This document shows, in pieces, positions 55,342 through 64,000 of a stretch of DNA of 64,000 bases. The position numbers were made by a program, and so were the translations under genes. The notes under the pieces were generated by a model. That model saw only the letters and a program-made list of their open reading frames with translations. It searched no databases and was not told the origin of the DNA. The DNA is from Megamerina dolium (lineage: Eukaryota; Arthropoda; Insecta; Diptera; Megamerinidae): NCBI GenBank assembly GCA_963854835.1, contig OY978526.1:58844149-58908148 (forward strand), given 5' to 3'. Within the stretch, counting starts at the first letter, position 1. Every line of letters starts with the position of its first letter.

Positions 55342-57690
55342 AAATAGTAGATACCTTCGGTTGATCTCGTTGGTGTTGCGACTCTAAATTTTAAATCAGT
55401 TGGCAGTCTTAACTCGATTCCAAAAATTGCCATTACTGGTGTAGTAGCCGTTGTATCATGTTGTGCGCATCGATATGCCATGAGGAACATTGGTATATGT
55501 ACATCCCATTCTCTTTGGTATTTATCTACGACTTTTCTCAAGTATTCCTCCAAGGTACGGTTAAATCGTTCTATCATGCCATCAGATTGCGGATGCAAAG
55601 GTGTTGTACGAGTTTTGTATATACCCAACATACGACATATCTCTTGGAATACAACTGATTCGAAATTTCGACCATGGTCTGAGTGTAACTCCATCGGTAC
55701 ACCAAAACGAGTAACCCATTGGTTGACAAATACATCCGCAACTGTACTAGCTTCTCGATTTGGAATAGCGTATACTTCAGGTCATTTACTGAAGTAATCT
55801 ATAAACACCAGAACATACTTGTTTCCTGCATTTCTTATGGGAAATGATCCAGCTATGTCCATAGCAACTCGCTCAAATGGAGCACCTACGGTGTATTGGT
55901 GCATCTTACCTCGACTTTTCTTATTGGGACCTTTAGCCATTGCATATTGCTTACACTTTCGAATCCAATCAGCGACATGGTCATGCCATCCAACCCAATA
56001 AAATCGTTTCTTTATTTTCTCGACGGTTTTGGTGATTCCCAAATGCCCTCCACTGGAGGCATTGTGATACTCAGCTATCACTTCATTTATTCTTGCCTTG
56101 GGTACCACTAGAAGATCATTAGTGATTTTTCCATCTTCACTTTTCCATGTTCGCAATAAACATCCATCTCGTAAGTGCAGGCTTTGCCACTGCGACCAGT
56201 ATGCCTTTGCTATTGGACTCTCATTAGCCATTTCTTGCCAATCTGGACGTACGTCTTCTCCTTGTATTCCATAATCTACGAGATCTGGGTCGTTCCGCTG
56301 AATTTCTTGCGGTCGTTTGGTGGTCCATGACTCTTCCGGCAAGATATTCGTAAGTCGTATGTCGAGAATGTGCTCCTTGCCTTGATTGACTGACCGTACA
56401 AGTACTTATGGAAATACTTTCACATTCCAGTATTGCGAGCAACTCTCTTCGAGTGATACAGTAGTTTTTTTCTGGCTTCGACAGGATTTTACTGTAGTAT
56501 GCTATTACTTTTTCTTGGCCATCCATGATCTGAGAGAGCACACCAGCTATTCCATAGCCACTCGCATCTGTGTCCAACACAAACTTTTGACCAGGTACTG
56601 GATACACTAATACTGGTGCTGAACAGAGTCTTTCTTTCAACTGTTCGAATGCTTTCTGTTGTTCCTCGCCCCACACAAATGGTTTGTTCTTTCTTGTTAA
56701 CTCATGCAGACTGCTGGCGACGTTTGCAAATCCAGGAGCAAATCGTCTATAGTAGGTACGTAAGCCTAGAAAGCTTCTTAACTAGTGTACATTCGACGGA
56801 GTAGGCCATTCTTGTACTGCTGCTACTTTCTCCTCGTACACCTTCTGTTGTTACTTTACGACCAAGATATTTAACTTCTCGCCTGAAGAGTGAACACTTT
56901 TTCACATTCAGTTTAAGCCTGCTGATTGTATACGCTCAAATACTTCTTTCAATTTTTCCAGGTGGTCGTTAAAATCTTTTCCCATCACGATAATATCATC
57001 GAGATACGGCAAGCACGTTTTCCAGTGTAGTTCTCCGAGTACACGTTCCATCAAACGTTCGAAAGTAGCTGGCGCATTGCATAAGCCAAATGCCATCACA
57101 TAGATCATCGCCAAAACTGAAAGCTGTTTTCTCTTGGTCCTCCTTACCAAGTTCCACTTACAAGTAGCCACTTTGCAGATCAAGAGTTGAGAATCACTTT
57201 GCACCAGATAGCGTGTCCAGAGTGTCATCGATTCTTGGCAGTGGATAGCTGTCTTTTTTCGTGATATCATTTAGCTTTCTGTAATCCACACAGAATAGAG
57301 TACTTCCATCCTTCTTCTTTACCAGTACAACTGGTGAACTCCATAGACTCGCTGATGGTTCAATAACACATTGTTTCTGCATATCGGTAATCAGCTTAAT
57401 TGCTTCATCCCTTTTGGCCAATGGAACTCGTCGTGGAGCTTGGCGAATTCTAGAATCGCCGGTGTCAATGTGATGTTTTACGCTGGATGTTCGTCCTCCA
57501 GTTTTTCCAATTGAAAACATATGAACTCTACGTCTCCAACAGTTGTAAAGCCTTTTCTTGTTGCTGTTTGGTAAGCATACCTGCCCATTCTTCCATCTGT
57601 GCTTTTAATTCGCTCTAACCGTTCCGTATCTTCCACTTTTAATTGACGAACTCTTTTTCTCAGTCTACTACGGCAGTAACTTCCAGGCAA
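55323..57690 (-). pseudogene. pol: gypsy B pol: reverse transcriptase, RNase H, integrase
   Basis: Reverse transcriptase: [12 protein letters not shown] and DYRKLND near 57340, FGLCNAPATFERLM and LPYLDDIIVMG near 57000. RNase H: KFVLDTDASGYGIAGVLSQ (56600) and AYYSKILSKPEKNYCITRRE. Integrase: HHCC region GGHLGITKTVEKI...KCKQY (the last Cys is replaced by Tyr), core Asp in VAMDIAGSFP, a TGA at 55782-55784, then MELHSDHGRNFES (second Asp) and HPQSDGMIERFNRTL (Glu). Frameshifts near 57180, 56850 and 56430 and the stop make it inactive. It supplies the domains missing from copy A. Confidence 0.86.
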
Positions 57691-57740
57691 TGGCCAATCA
57701 CCATTCCTTTCTTCACAACTGTAGATGTATTAGTTGGATT

Positions 57741-57885
57741 TAATAATCACACCGGTGCCATTCCATTTTCTTTAGGTTCCACTAACATCCTACCAAGTAT
57801 TATGTTTTTAGTCGTTATTTCTTTATCCGCTTCCACTACCCACAACTTGCCTGTCCCATCATCCACATTCATCTGTGTCCATACG
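57741..57885 (-). pseudogene. gypsy B protease C-terminal remnant, joined to gag
   Basis: It matches 8275-8410 of copy A. At about 57885 it joins gag sequence that in copy A lies 820 bases further on; between them is the palindrome tacgtatacgta. The junction removes the frameshift site, the zinc knuckle and the protease active site. TGA at 57747-57749 aligns with TGA 8279-8281 of copy A. Confidence 0.75.
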
Positions 57886-58612
57886 TATACGTATTCCTTG
57901 GTGATATAACTAGGGCACGCTTAGTCTTTTCATCACGTATATCGTCTATGAATGCCTCTACTTCTATTTTTTCGACGAACTCTTCCGAATTACCGTAGCA
58001 CGCTAGATGACATAAGCACTCAATATCGGAATCGAATTCCTGAAGGCTCTCATTACTCCGTTGCAATTGACTCTTATATTAATTTTCATATTTGCGCAGG
58101 AGTGTGTCCATCAGTGATTTATAGCTACCACGATCATTCTCTGGACCCATCTGCAAGATGGCTTTAAAGGTACTATTAAAGCAGCGGTCTTGCCACTATC
58201 GTCCCATTGATTCTTCGAAGCTGTTGTCTCGAACTGAAGCTTGAATATGTTGAATGGTGTGGTTCCATCAAAAGTTGGTGGCTTTAGTTTAATTGTACTT
58301 GAATCTCTAATCACTGATACGGCTGGTCATTTTTTATTTGTAGTTGGTTGAATTCGTGCTGCAATTTCTCGAACTTATCTTCCAAATCATCTACGTGCTC
58401 CTTTAGATCTGTGACCTTTTCATTAATGGCTCCGGAAACTTCCTGAAATCTAATTTCAATTCCATTTTGTACATTTTGTACAATTCACTAATTGTGTATG
58501 GATTGCACACCACTCGAAACTATCTTGCTCTCTTCCCCAGCGTGCATAACTGCATGTATATCGGCTTTCTGAAAGAAATCATGTTCTTCTGCATTAATAC
58601 CCTTAGCCTCCA
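57886..58612 (-). pseudogene. gag: gypsy B gag remnants
   Basis: Pieces matching copy A gag: KLKPPTFDGTTPFNIFKLQF near 58290, QRSNESLQEFDSDIECLCHL near 58060, and coiled-coil and N-terminal fragments near 58370-58610. At 58365 the codon is CAG where copy A has the TAG of 9737. Deletions and shifts throughout. Confidence 0.78.
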
Positions 58613-58614
58613 TA

Positions 58615-58688
58615 ATTCTATTTCAATCAACCATGTTCGATCACTTGATTCTGTTAATAATAATTGCAACACTTATTTTGTACAACTA
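58615..58688 (-). repeat. right (5') LTR of gypsy B, inner part
   Basis: Begins attctatttcaatcaacc; the first 35 bases of the LTR and the primer site are deleted. Ends at acaacTA (58687-58688), where a mariner is inserted; continues at 59976. Confidence 0.82.
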
Positions 58689-59975
58689 CGAGTGCGGATT
58701 GATAATGAAGCTACCTAAGTAGGAAAAAAACATTTTTTTTTTAAAAAACATTTATTTCTCAACATAGTCTCCTTTTACTTCGACAGACGATATTCCAACT
58801 TTTTTATACCATCTGAATAATACGATTTCGGGAACCCCTCAAAATACGCGTTAGTTTCGGTAATCCCTTCTTCGTTTGAGCTGAATCTTTTTCCTGCGAG
58901 CCATTTTTTCAAGTTTGGAAACAGGAAAAAGTCACTAGGAGCTAAATCTGGACTATAAGGTGGATGATCAACCAATTCGAAATGTATTTCACGTAATTTT
59001 AGCATCGTATCTAATGCTGTGTGAACCGGTGCGTTGTCTTGAAGAAAGAGCACTTGTTTCTTCTTTAAATGTGGTCGTTTTTTCTTGATTGCATCATTCA
59101 ATTGATCCAGTAATGCACGATAATACTTTCCTGTGATTATGCATCCTTTTTCAAGATAATCGATAAGCAATATTCCGAGTGCATCCCAAAATACAGTGGC
59201 CATAACCTTGCCAGCCGATTTCACTGCCTTCGCCTTCTTCGGAGCACTTCCACCAGCTTCCACCCATTGTTTCGATTGATTTTTGGTTTCAGGTGTGTAG
59301 TGGTGGACCCACGTTTCATCAACAGTTATTAATCGACGCCAAACATCAACAGGACTACGCTTTATCATTTCCAAACACCGCTGTGAAGTGGTCTCTCGAA
59401 CTCGTTTTTGTTCGACACTGAGCAAACGCGGCACCCATCTTACCGATAGCTTTTTCATATGCAAATGTTCATGCAAAATGTTGAACACACGTTCATATGA
59501 GATGTTTATCATTATTAACATTATTATCAACAATCTCACGCAACTTGACTCGGCGATCATTCATAACGATATCAAGGATTTTCTTGATATTTTCTTCAGT
59601 AACCACCTCTTTTGGCCTTCCTGTTGATGGTATTGTTGCAGTGCTTGTTCGGCAGCGTTTAAATTCAGCAATACAATATTTTACCATGTAATCTGACGGA
59701 GCAGACTCACCATAATGTTTATCGAGCTTTTCTTTTGTCTCTTTCGCCTTTTCCCTTTTAAATAATAGTGTTTAATCACTGCACGAAATTCGCTTTTTTC
59801 AATTTTTCTAGAAACACAAAAGTTGGTTACTTCAAACGACTACAACAAATATACTAATGAATTTGGGTGAAATTTTAACAGCTGACGTTTGACAGATCTC
59901 AATTTCAAAAAAAAAGTTTTTGTGTTTGTGCTGCCTTTTTCGTACTTAGGTAGCTTCTTTATCAATCCGCCCTCG
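58689..59975 (-). mobile_element. mariner transposon copy 2, inserted in gypsy B LTR
   Basis: Termini CGAGTGCGGATTGATAATG (58689) and complement of CGAGGGCGGATTGATAAAG (ending 59975), about 33 bp inverted repeats, TA at 58687-58688 and 59976-59977. Length 1287 bp is standard for mariner. The target is the same TA of the LTR that Tc1 transposon 2 uses in gypsy A. Confidence 0.94.
58775..59800 (-). pseudogene. mariner transposase (DD34D), nearly full length but broken
   Basis: The start codon position holds ATT (near 59806), and a one-base shift near 59752 is shared with copy 1. Then VKYCIAEFKRCRTSTATIPS, STGRPKEVVTEENIKKILDI (helix-turn-helix), NISYERVFNILHEHLH, and an open stretch with RLITVDETWVHHYTPETKNQ (Asp), LFLQDNAPVHTA (Asp) and HPPYSPDLAPSDFFLFPNL (Asp, 34 residues later) to the end YRLSK. 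The C-terminal 260 codons are intact and retain all catalytic residues. Confidence 0.88.
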
Positions 59976-60252
59976 TATATACAGCACCAATTTATTTAAT
60001 CAACTCTATTTACAATCAACTATTTACAATAACACTTTCATGTACTTGCAACTTTTGCCTCTGATACTGTACCAATGTTTACGCAATCACTTTCGGGATT
60101 TAATTAATTATTTTTGTCAACAACTGGCCCTATTTATAACCTGTGACAACGCTCCAGAATCTTCCTTTATCGACATTTTTCTCTTTCTTTCCCGTTGGCT
60201 TATTCTGGTTATCGCCTACTTCTTTTTGTTGACATTCGTTTCGATGCTGCCA
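59976..60252 (-). repeat. right (5') LTR of gypsy B, outer part
   Basis: It matches 6716-6996 of copy A, including the TATA box (60130-60138), and ends ...gctgcca at 60252, directly followed by the target duplication ATAT. Confidence 0.85.
60130..60138 (-). promoter_or_regulatory. TATA box in gypsy B LTR
   Basis: Minus-strand TATAAATAG in the same context as 6878-6886. Confidence 0.6.
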
Positions 60253-60372
60253 ATATTCGTGTCACTCAATAGTGATGAGTAACCAACCATCGATATTCAA
60301 TGAGTAAGTACTTATTTTTGAATCTGGTTATCGTGGTTGCAATTGAAAATTCCAGTATTCCGCAAGATAGTA

Positions 60373-60911
60373 GGTGTAGTAAAAGGAAATCCACTACTTT
60401 TCCAATAGATGGCTTTAGTAATCTGTATCTCGCGTTGTATAAGTGAGATCGGGTTACGCTGAAAGATAGGATTTCGTACTAAATAAACTTTTCAGGCAGT
60501 TTTGTGATTGCTTGACTCAGTATTGTTTGAGCACGCGTCAAAAATGAACACCAATAAAGAGAAAATACGCCATATTTTACAGTTTTTCTTCGATAAAGGC
60601 GAAAACGCAAGCCAGGCGACTGAAAATGTGAATAGTGTTTATGGTCCTGATCCTGGTCCTGTTTATGGTAACAGCCAATCACGTGCAATTTTGGTTTCAT
60701 CGATTCTGTTCTGGTAATTTTGATGTCAAATATGGAAGGCGAATTGTTGAAAATATCGACAAAATAATGGAAATCGTCGAGCCTGACCGTCATGTAAGCA
60801 CTGTTTCTATTGCCCAAGAGCTAAACATTGCAGAAAAAACCGTTTGGAACCATTTAAATCAATAAAACCTTCAATTTAATGCAAAAATAACGGATTTCCT
60901 TTTACTACACC
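60373..60911 (+). mobile_element. internally deleted mariner (MITE-like), different family
   Basis: Inverted termini GGTGTAGTAAAAGGAAATCC (60373) and complement (ending 60911), TA at 60371-60372 and 60912-60913. Only 539 bp, so most of the transposase gene is missing. It is not related in its ends to the mariners at 40847 and 58689. Confidence 0.9.
60543..60865 (+). pseudogene. mariner transposase N-terminal fragment
   Basis: ATG at 60543 gives MNTNKEKIRHILQFFFDKGE and NASQATENVNSVYG, the first helix-turn-helix of a mariner. A small GP-rich insertion and a frameshift follow; the other frame gives FWFHRFCSGNFDVKYGRR and ENIDKIMEIVEPDRHVSTV with ELNIAEKTVWNHLN (second helix-turn-helix), then a stop. 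The catalytic domain is absent. A protein with only the DNA-binding part could in principle bind the termini; that is speculation. Confidence 0.8.
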
Positions 60912-60913
60912 TA

Positions 60914-61330
60914 ATGTTTTAAGTACATTCTATTGCTCTTTGTGTACTGTTTTCTTTTTTCTTCTGCAGCACACCCCTTTCGATTACTCAGTACCTACTA
61001 CTTCCTATATATGCTGCTGTCGTTAACATTTAATAATCCCGAATTATTATTGTTGATAATTTTCCTCACTTTTCTTTAACTGTCTTCTAGTTACGAATTG
61101 ATCGTTTATTCGTTTATGAGTAGACTTAATAGCTGTTACTCTTATTTTGACTTTGTTGCGATATCTATGTGAACAATACGATGATTATGGTGGGTAGATA
61201 CTTATACTACTATTCTTTATATACCTAGTCAAGTCATAAATATTGGTACACAGAAAAATCGACGCCAAATAGCGAATTAATATTTTTAAAAACTTTTTTT
61301 TCTTCTTATTGGGTTACTCAATGGCTACAA
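60914..61330. other. no gene recognised
   Basis: AT-rich DNA; nothing supported. Confidence 0.3.
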
Positions 61331-62215
61331 ATCTTAGACCAACTTATTCGAAATTACTTCCATTTGACACCTAGCACGCACTCCATGCATGGTGAAATTG
61401 TCCACTGCAAGGACAAGGGCTCGCTTCAACGACTCAATGTTTGGGTGTCGAGTAGAGAAAACCATGCCCTTTAATACGGACCACAACTTGTAATCCAACG
61501 GGTTGAGGTCTGGACTACCAGCTAGCCAATCATCCGTTGATATGAAGTCCGGAATTTTGTTTTTTAGTCACAGTTGAGTCGTTTTTGCTTTGTGAGCTGG
61601 AGCAGAGGCCTCATTGGATCCTCGGGATGAGTAGGGATTCTTCTCTGGATAACCGAGCATACACACGATATTTCTGTTTATTGTACTGTATATTTTTCCG
61701 TCAGTAAACAGAATCTGTGTGAGCGTACCAGCTGCGTAACGCTTTCGATTTTCGCTTGCATTTTCCCTCCAATGCGGCGTGAACAGGTGTCCAATGTGTC
61801 GCTTGTACGCGCTGAGTCCCAAATCTTCATTGACATGAATTTTTGCGAAATTTGCATTTCCCGCTACAAGATTTTCTGTTTTCGCAGCGGTTTTCGGTCG
61901 ATTCGTTTCTTTACGGCTTTGATCGCTTTCGGAGTTCTCACAGTGCGTGGACGGCCGGATCTTTGACGGTCTCGTACTCTACCAGTATCCTCAAACAACT
62001 TCCCAGCACGATACACAAAATTGCGAGTGATTCCAATCGGTCACAACGTCCGAAAGATATCGACTTTTCCATTTTAGTAGGCCCACTACAACAATACGTT
62101 TTTCGATGTCGCCCCGTTCCATGATTGTAAACAATTGATGCCAAAAACTTTTTACATGGCAATGAACCATAAATATCAACTGTCAAATCGCAGTCAAGAT
62201 GAAATGGATGCACCC
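61331..62215 (-). pseudogene. maT-like (DD37D) Tc1/mariner transposase remnant
   Basis: On the minus strand, in shifting frames: MERGDIEKRIVVVGLL (N-terminal), a GRPRTVR-type linker region, LGLSAYKRHIGHLFTPHWRE NASENRKRY, QILFTDGKIY (first Asp, FTDEK in relatives), SAPAHKAKTTQL, DFISTDDWLAGSPDLNPLDYKLWSVL (third catalytic position Asp). Counted from the site of the second catalytic residue (here replaced by Ala) the spacing is 37, the maT type. Stops and shifts are numerous. Terminal repeats were not found. Confidence 0.75.
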
Positions 62216-62944
62216 AATATTGCATTCGTAATGAATGCGTTTAGTTGTGCACAAATATTTTTGACTTGACTGTGCTCGCATTGTTTCTGCATCAATTATT
62301 ATGATTTTTTTCTGTTACCATTCCAAGCTTGATTAATTGTGAGAAAATTAAGTATGTACTTTTATGTGTGTATATAATAATAGATAGTTTATGTTGAAAC
62401 AATTATGTATATATTAGCATTACGTAGTATTCGGTGTGCCGCTCGTTTCTCTGACCATTGCAATTTCAATTGATTTCAAAATGTGTTGTGTAACAAATGT
62501 CAATTGATGCACACATGCTACGAATTCGCAAGAGGTTAATTTAGACTACAGCAATAATGTTCTTTACTAGGTGAAAGCTTTTGCTTAGGTTCTTTTTTTC
62601 AATATATTTTATGTTGTTAGATCAATTTTTTGTAAATTCTATCATATATATTTAGTAGCCATCATCATTAAGGGGGAGTCCAATTGTTTGCCCATAAACA
62701 ACAGGTGGTTATATGTGTTTTTGTTCATGAAACCATTAGTCTTAATGCATTTCGACATATTGCCATCTATACCAATAATTGTTTGTCAAAATGTGGCCGT
62801 CAAAATTGATTTTAGCTCCATGGCCCCTTGGGCAAATATAATAAAAATCGTCGGTAGTTCCTTCTCAATGTATTTATATGACCGCTCTAGCTTATTTTTA
62901 ATCATAATCTATATAAATTCCCATCTTCCTCTAAGTACTGTATT
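62216..62944. other. no gene recognised
   Basis: AT-rich DNA; nothing supported. Confidence 0.3.
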
Positions 62945-64000
62945 ATGAAATGGACACGATGTAGACTCAGCACTCGAAAAATTCAACCAGCTGCTCTCAT
63001 TAGCTCTCAGCTCAGTCACCTGCACAAGGGTATGCAAGCAATCAAACTATAGCCCATACACACCAGCTGACATTGAATTGCTAGTAAGACAGAAAAGAAG
63101 ACTCCGAAGGCAATGGCAGGAATTCAGATCACCGAATCTGAAAACACAGCTACAGCACTGTACTAAGTTAAAGCAAGCCTTAAAAAATAAAAACAACAAA
63201 GAGTTAGAAGAGCACATAGCCAAATTAACACCTGGAGTAGTCTGACACTCTTTGTGGAAATCAGCAAAAAACTCATATCGGCCAATTCTCACTGATTCCC
63301 CATTCCGTTTGAGTGACGGTAATTGGGCTGTGAGAAGGGTTTGGCTTTTGCAGACCACTTAATAAGTGTGTTTACACCCAATCCACCCTCTTCACAGTCC
63401 TCATTATCAAAATAAATTTCTCAACCTTGCTCAATAACGCTCAAAATTAAAAAAAAAGGACATATTCAAAGCAATTTATAAAGATAAAATTTGATAAAAT
63501 TACCGTAAAATGATAAAAGAACAATCTCCGGCTTCAGTAATTCATCTCATGCACATTTTCAATGCTATCCTTCGTATTAAACACTATCCCAAATGCTGGA
63601 AAACTTCAAAAATTATTATGATAGCAAAACCAGGAAAAGACCCTACAAAAGTTGCATCGTACAGACCTATCAGCCTCCTGCCTCTACTCTCTAAAGTATT
63701 TGAAAAGCTACTTGTTATGAATATAACTCCATTTATTAATCTCAACCAACTCCTCATTGGTTCGTAGCTACCTCACGAAAAGACAATTTCTCGTACATCA
63801 CAAGGATTACACAATAAATCCATTGGATATTCACGCTGGCGTTCCTCAAGGAAGCGTTTTGGGGCCCTTACTGTATCTCTTATACACTTCAGATATGCCT
63901 AACAATAACTATACATTCATATCGACCTTTGCAGATGATACGGCAATATTGTGCTCTCGCTATAACCCCATAGAAGCTACTAAACTCCTGCAGATTCATG
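62945..64000 (+). pseudogene. jockey-clade LINE ORF2, runs past the window end
   Basis: From about 63050: YTPADIELLVRQKRRLRRQW and LKTQLQHCTKLKQALKNKNN (linker between endonuclease and reverse transcriptase), a TGA near 63244, SLWKSAKNSYRPILTDSPFR in another frame, then from 63510 VIHLMHIFNAILRIKHYPKC, ASYRPISLLPLLSKVFEKLL, a frameshift near 63760, INPLDIHAGVPQGSVLGPLL and the catalytic TFADDTAILC (near 63930). The element continues beyond 64000. It is dead in this copy and belongs to a different subfamily from the LINE at 35343-36290. Confidence 0.85.

Larger units (their letters stand above)
55197..60252 (-). mobile_element. Ty3/gypsy retrotransposon copy B (deleted), with mariner in its LTR
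   Basis: Same family as copy A. It begins TG at 55197 and ends CA at 60252, and ATAT is duplicated on both sides (55193-55196, 60253-60256), so the outer limits are certain. Order on the minus strand: right LTR (60252-58615, with a mariner inside), short gag remnants (58610-57900), end of protease (57880-57741), reverse transcriptase (57690-56908), RNase H (56676-56430), integrase (56342-55360), truncated left LTR (55341-55197). Deletions removed the primer site, the capsid-knuckle region and the active site of protease. Stops and shifts are frequent. Confidence 0.9.

Noticed and set aside
63047..63358. Minus-strand Cys/Leu-rich frame
   Set aside because: Shadow of the plus-strand jockey LINE linker region.

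Overview
The window looks like AT-rich genomic DNA of a higher fly (Diptera, probably an acalyptrate such as a tephritid fruit fly). That placement is an inference from the mobile-element families, the repeated catatgta/gtacatac-type composition and the tRNA-derived SINE; no diagnostic host gene is present. I see no complete host gene. The best host candidate is one exon on the minus strand (1616-1958) that encodes a hydrophobic N-terminus followed by a Ser-rich stretch and has good splice signals at both ends. Almost everything else that can be read is mobile DNA, much of it nested.

Layout. 1-14.4 kb: SINE copies, an RNase H-bearing LINE 3' end, an apparently intact Tc1-type transposon (4481-6103), and a Ty3/gypsy element (copy A, 6615-12169) whose right LTR is split by a second, dead Tc1 (10428-12078). 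A mariner fragment and another SINE follow. 14.4-24.7 kb: about 10 kb almost free of recognisable transposons and genes, possibly host intron or intergenic DNA. 24.7-26.1 kb: a foldback element running into a four-unit satellite of about 313 bp. 26.5-36.3 kb: a jockey-like LINE split by an 8.5-kb errantivirus-type endogenous retrovirus with two 307-bp LTRs, gag, pol and env; the retrovirus itself carries a third Tc1 (27661-29291, in env) and a SINE (30231-30591, between pol and env). 36.9-42.1 kb: a DNA transposon with about 270-bp inverted repeats and proteins of a family I cannot name, lying between two (TA)n tracts, then a Tc1 remnant and a mariner. 42-51.8 kb: mostly unannotated AT-rich DNA with one TATACCCT-ended repeat and one diverged SINE. 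51.8-64 kb: a dead RTE LINE, gypsy copy B (55197-60252) with a mariner in its right LTR, an internally deleted mariner, a maT-like (DD37D) remnant, and a jockey-clade LINE running off the window end.

The most informative points come from comparing copies. Gypsy A has a complete-looking -1 ribosomal frameshift signal at its gag/protease junction. Gypsy A and B share a UGA at the same codon downstream of protease. Two unrelated Tc1/mariner transposons occupy exactly the same TA dinucleotide of the two gypsy LTRs. Both mariner copies share a frameshift that should stop transposase synthesis, so they were probably mobilised in trans. The retroviral LTRs differ at about one position, so that insertion, and the SINE and Tc1 inside it, are young.
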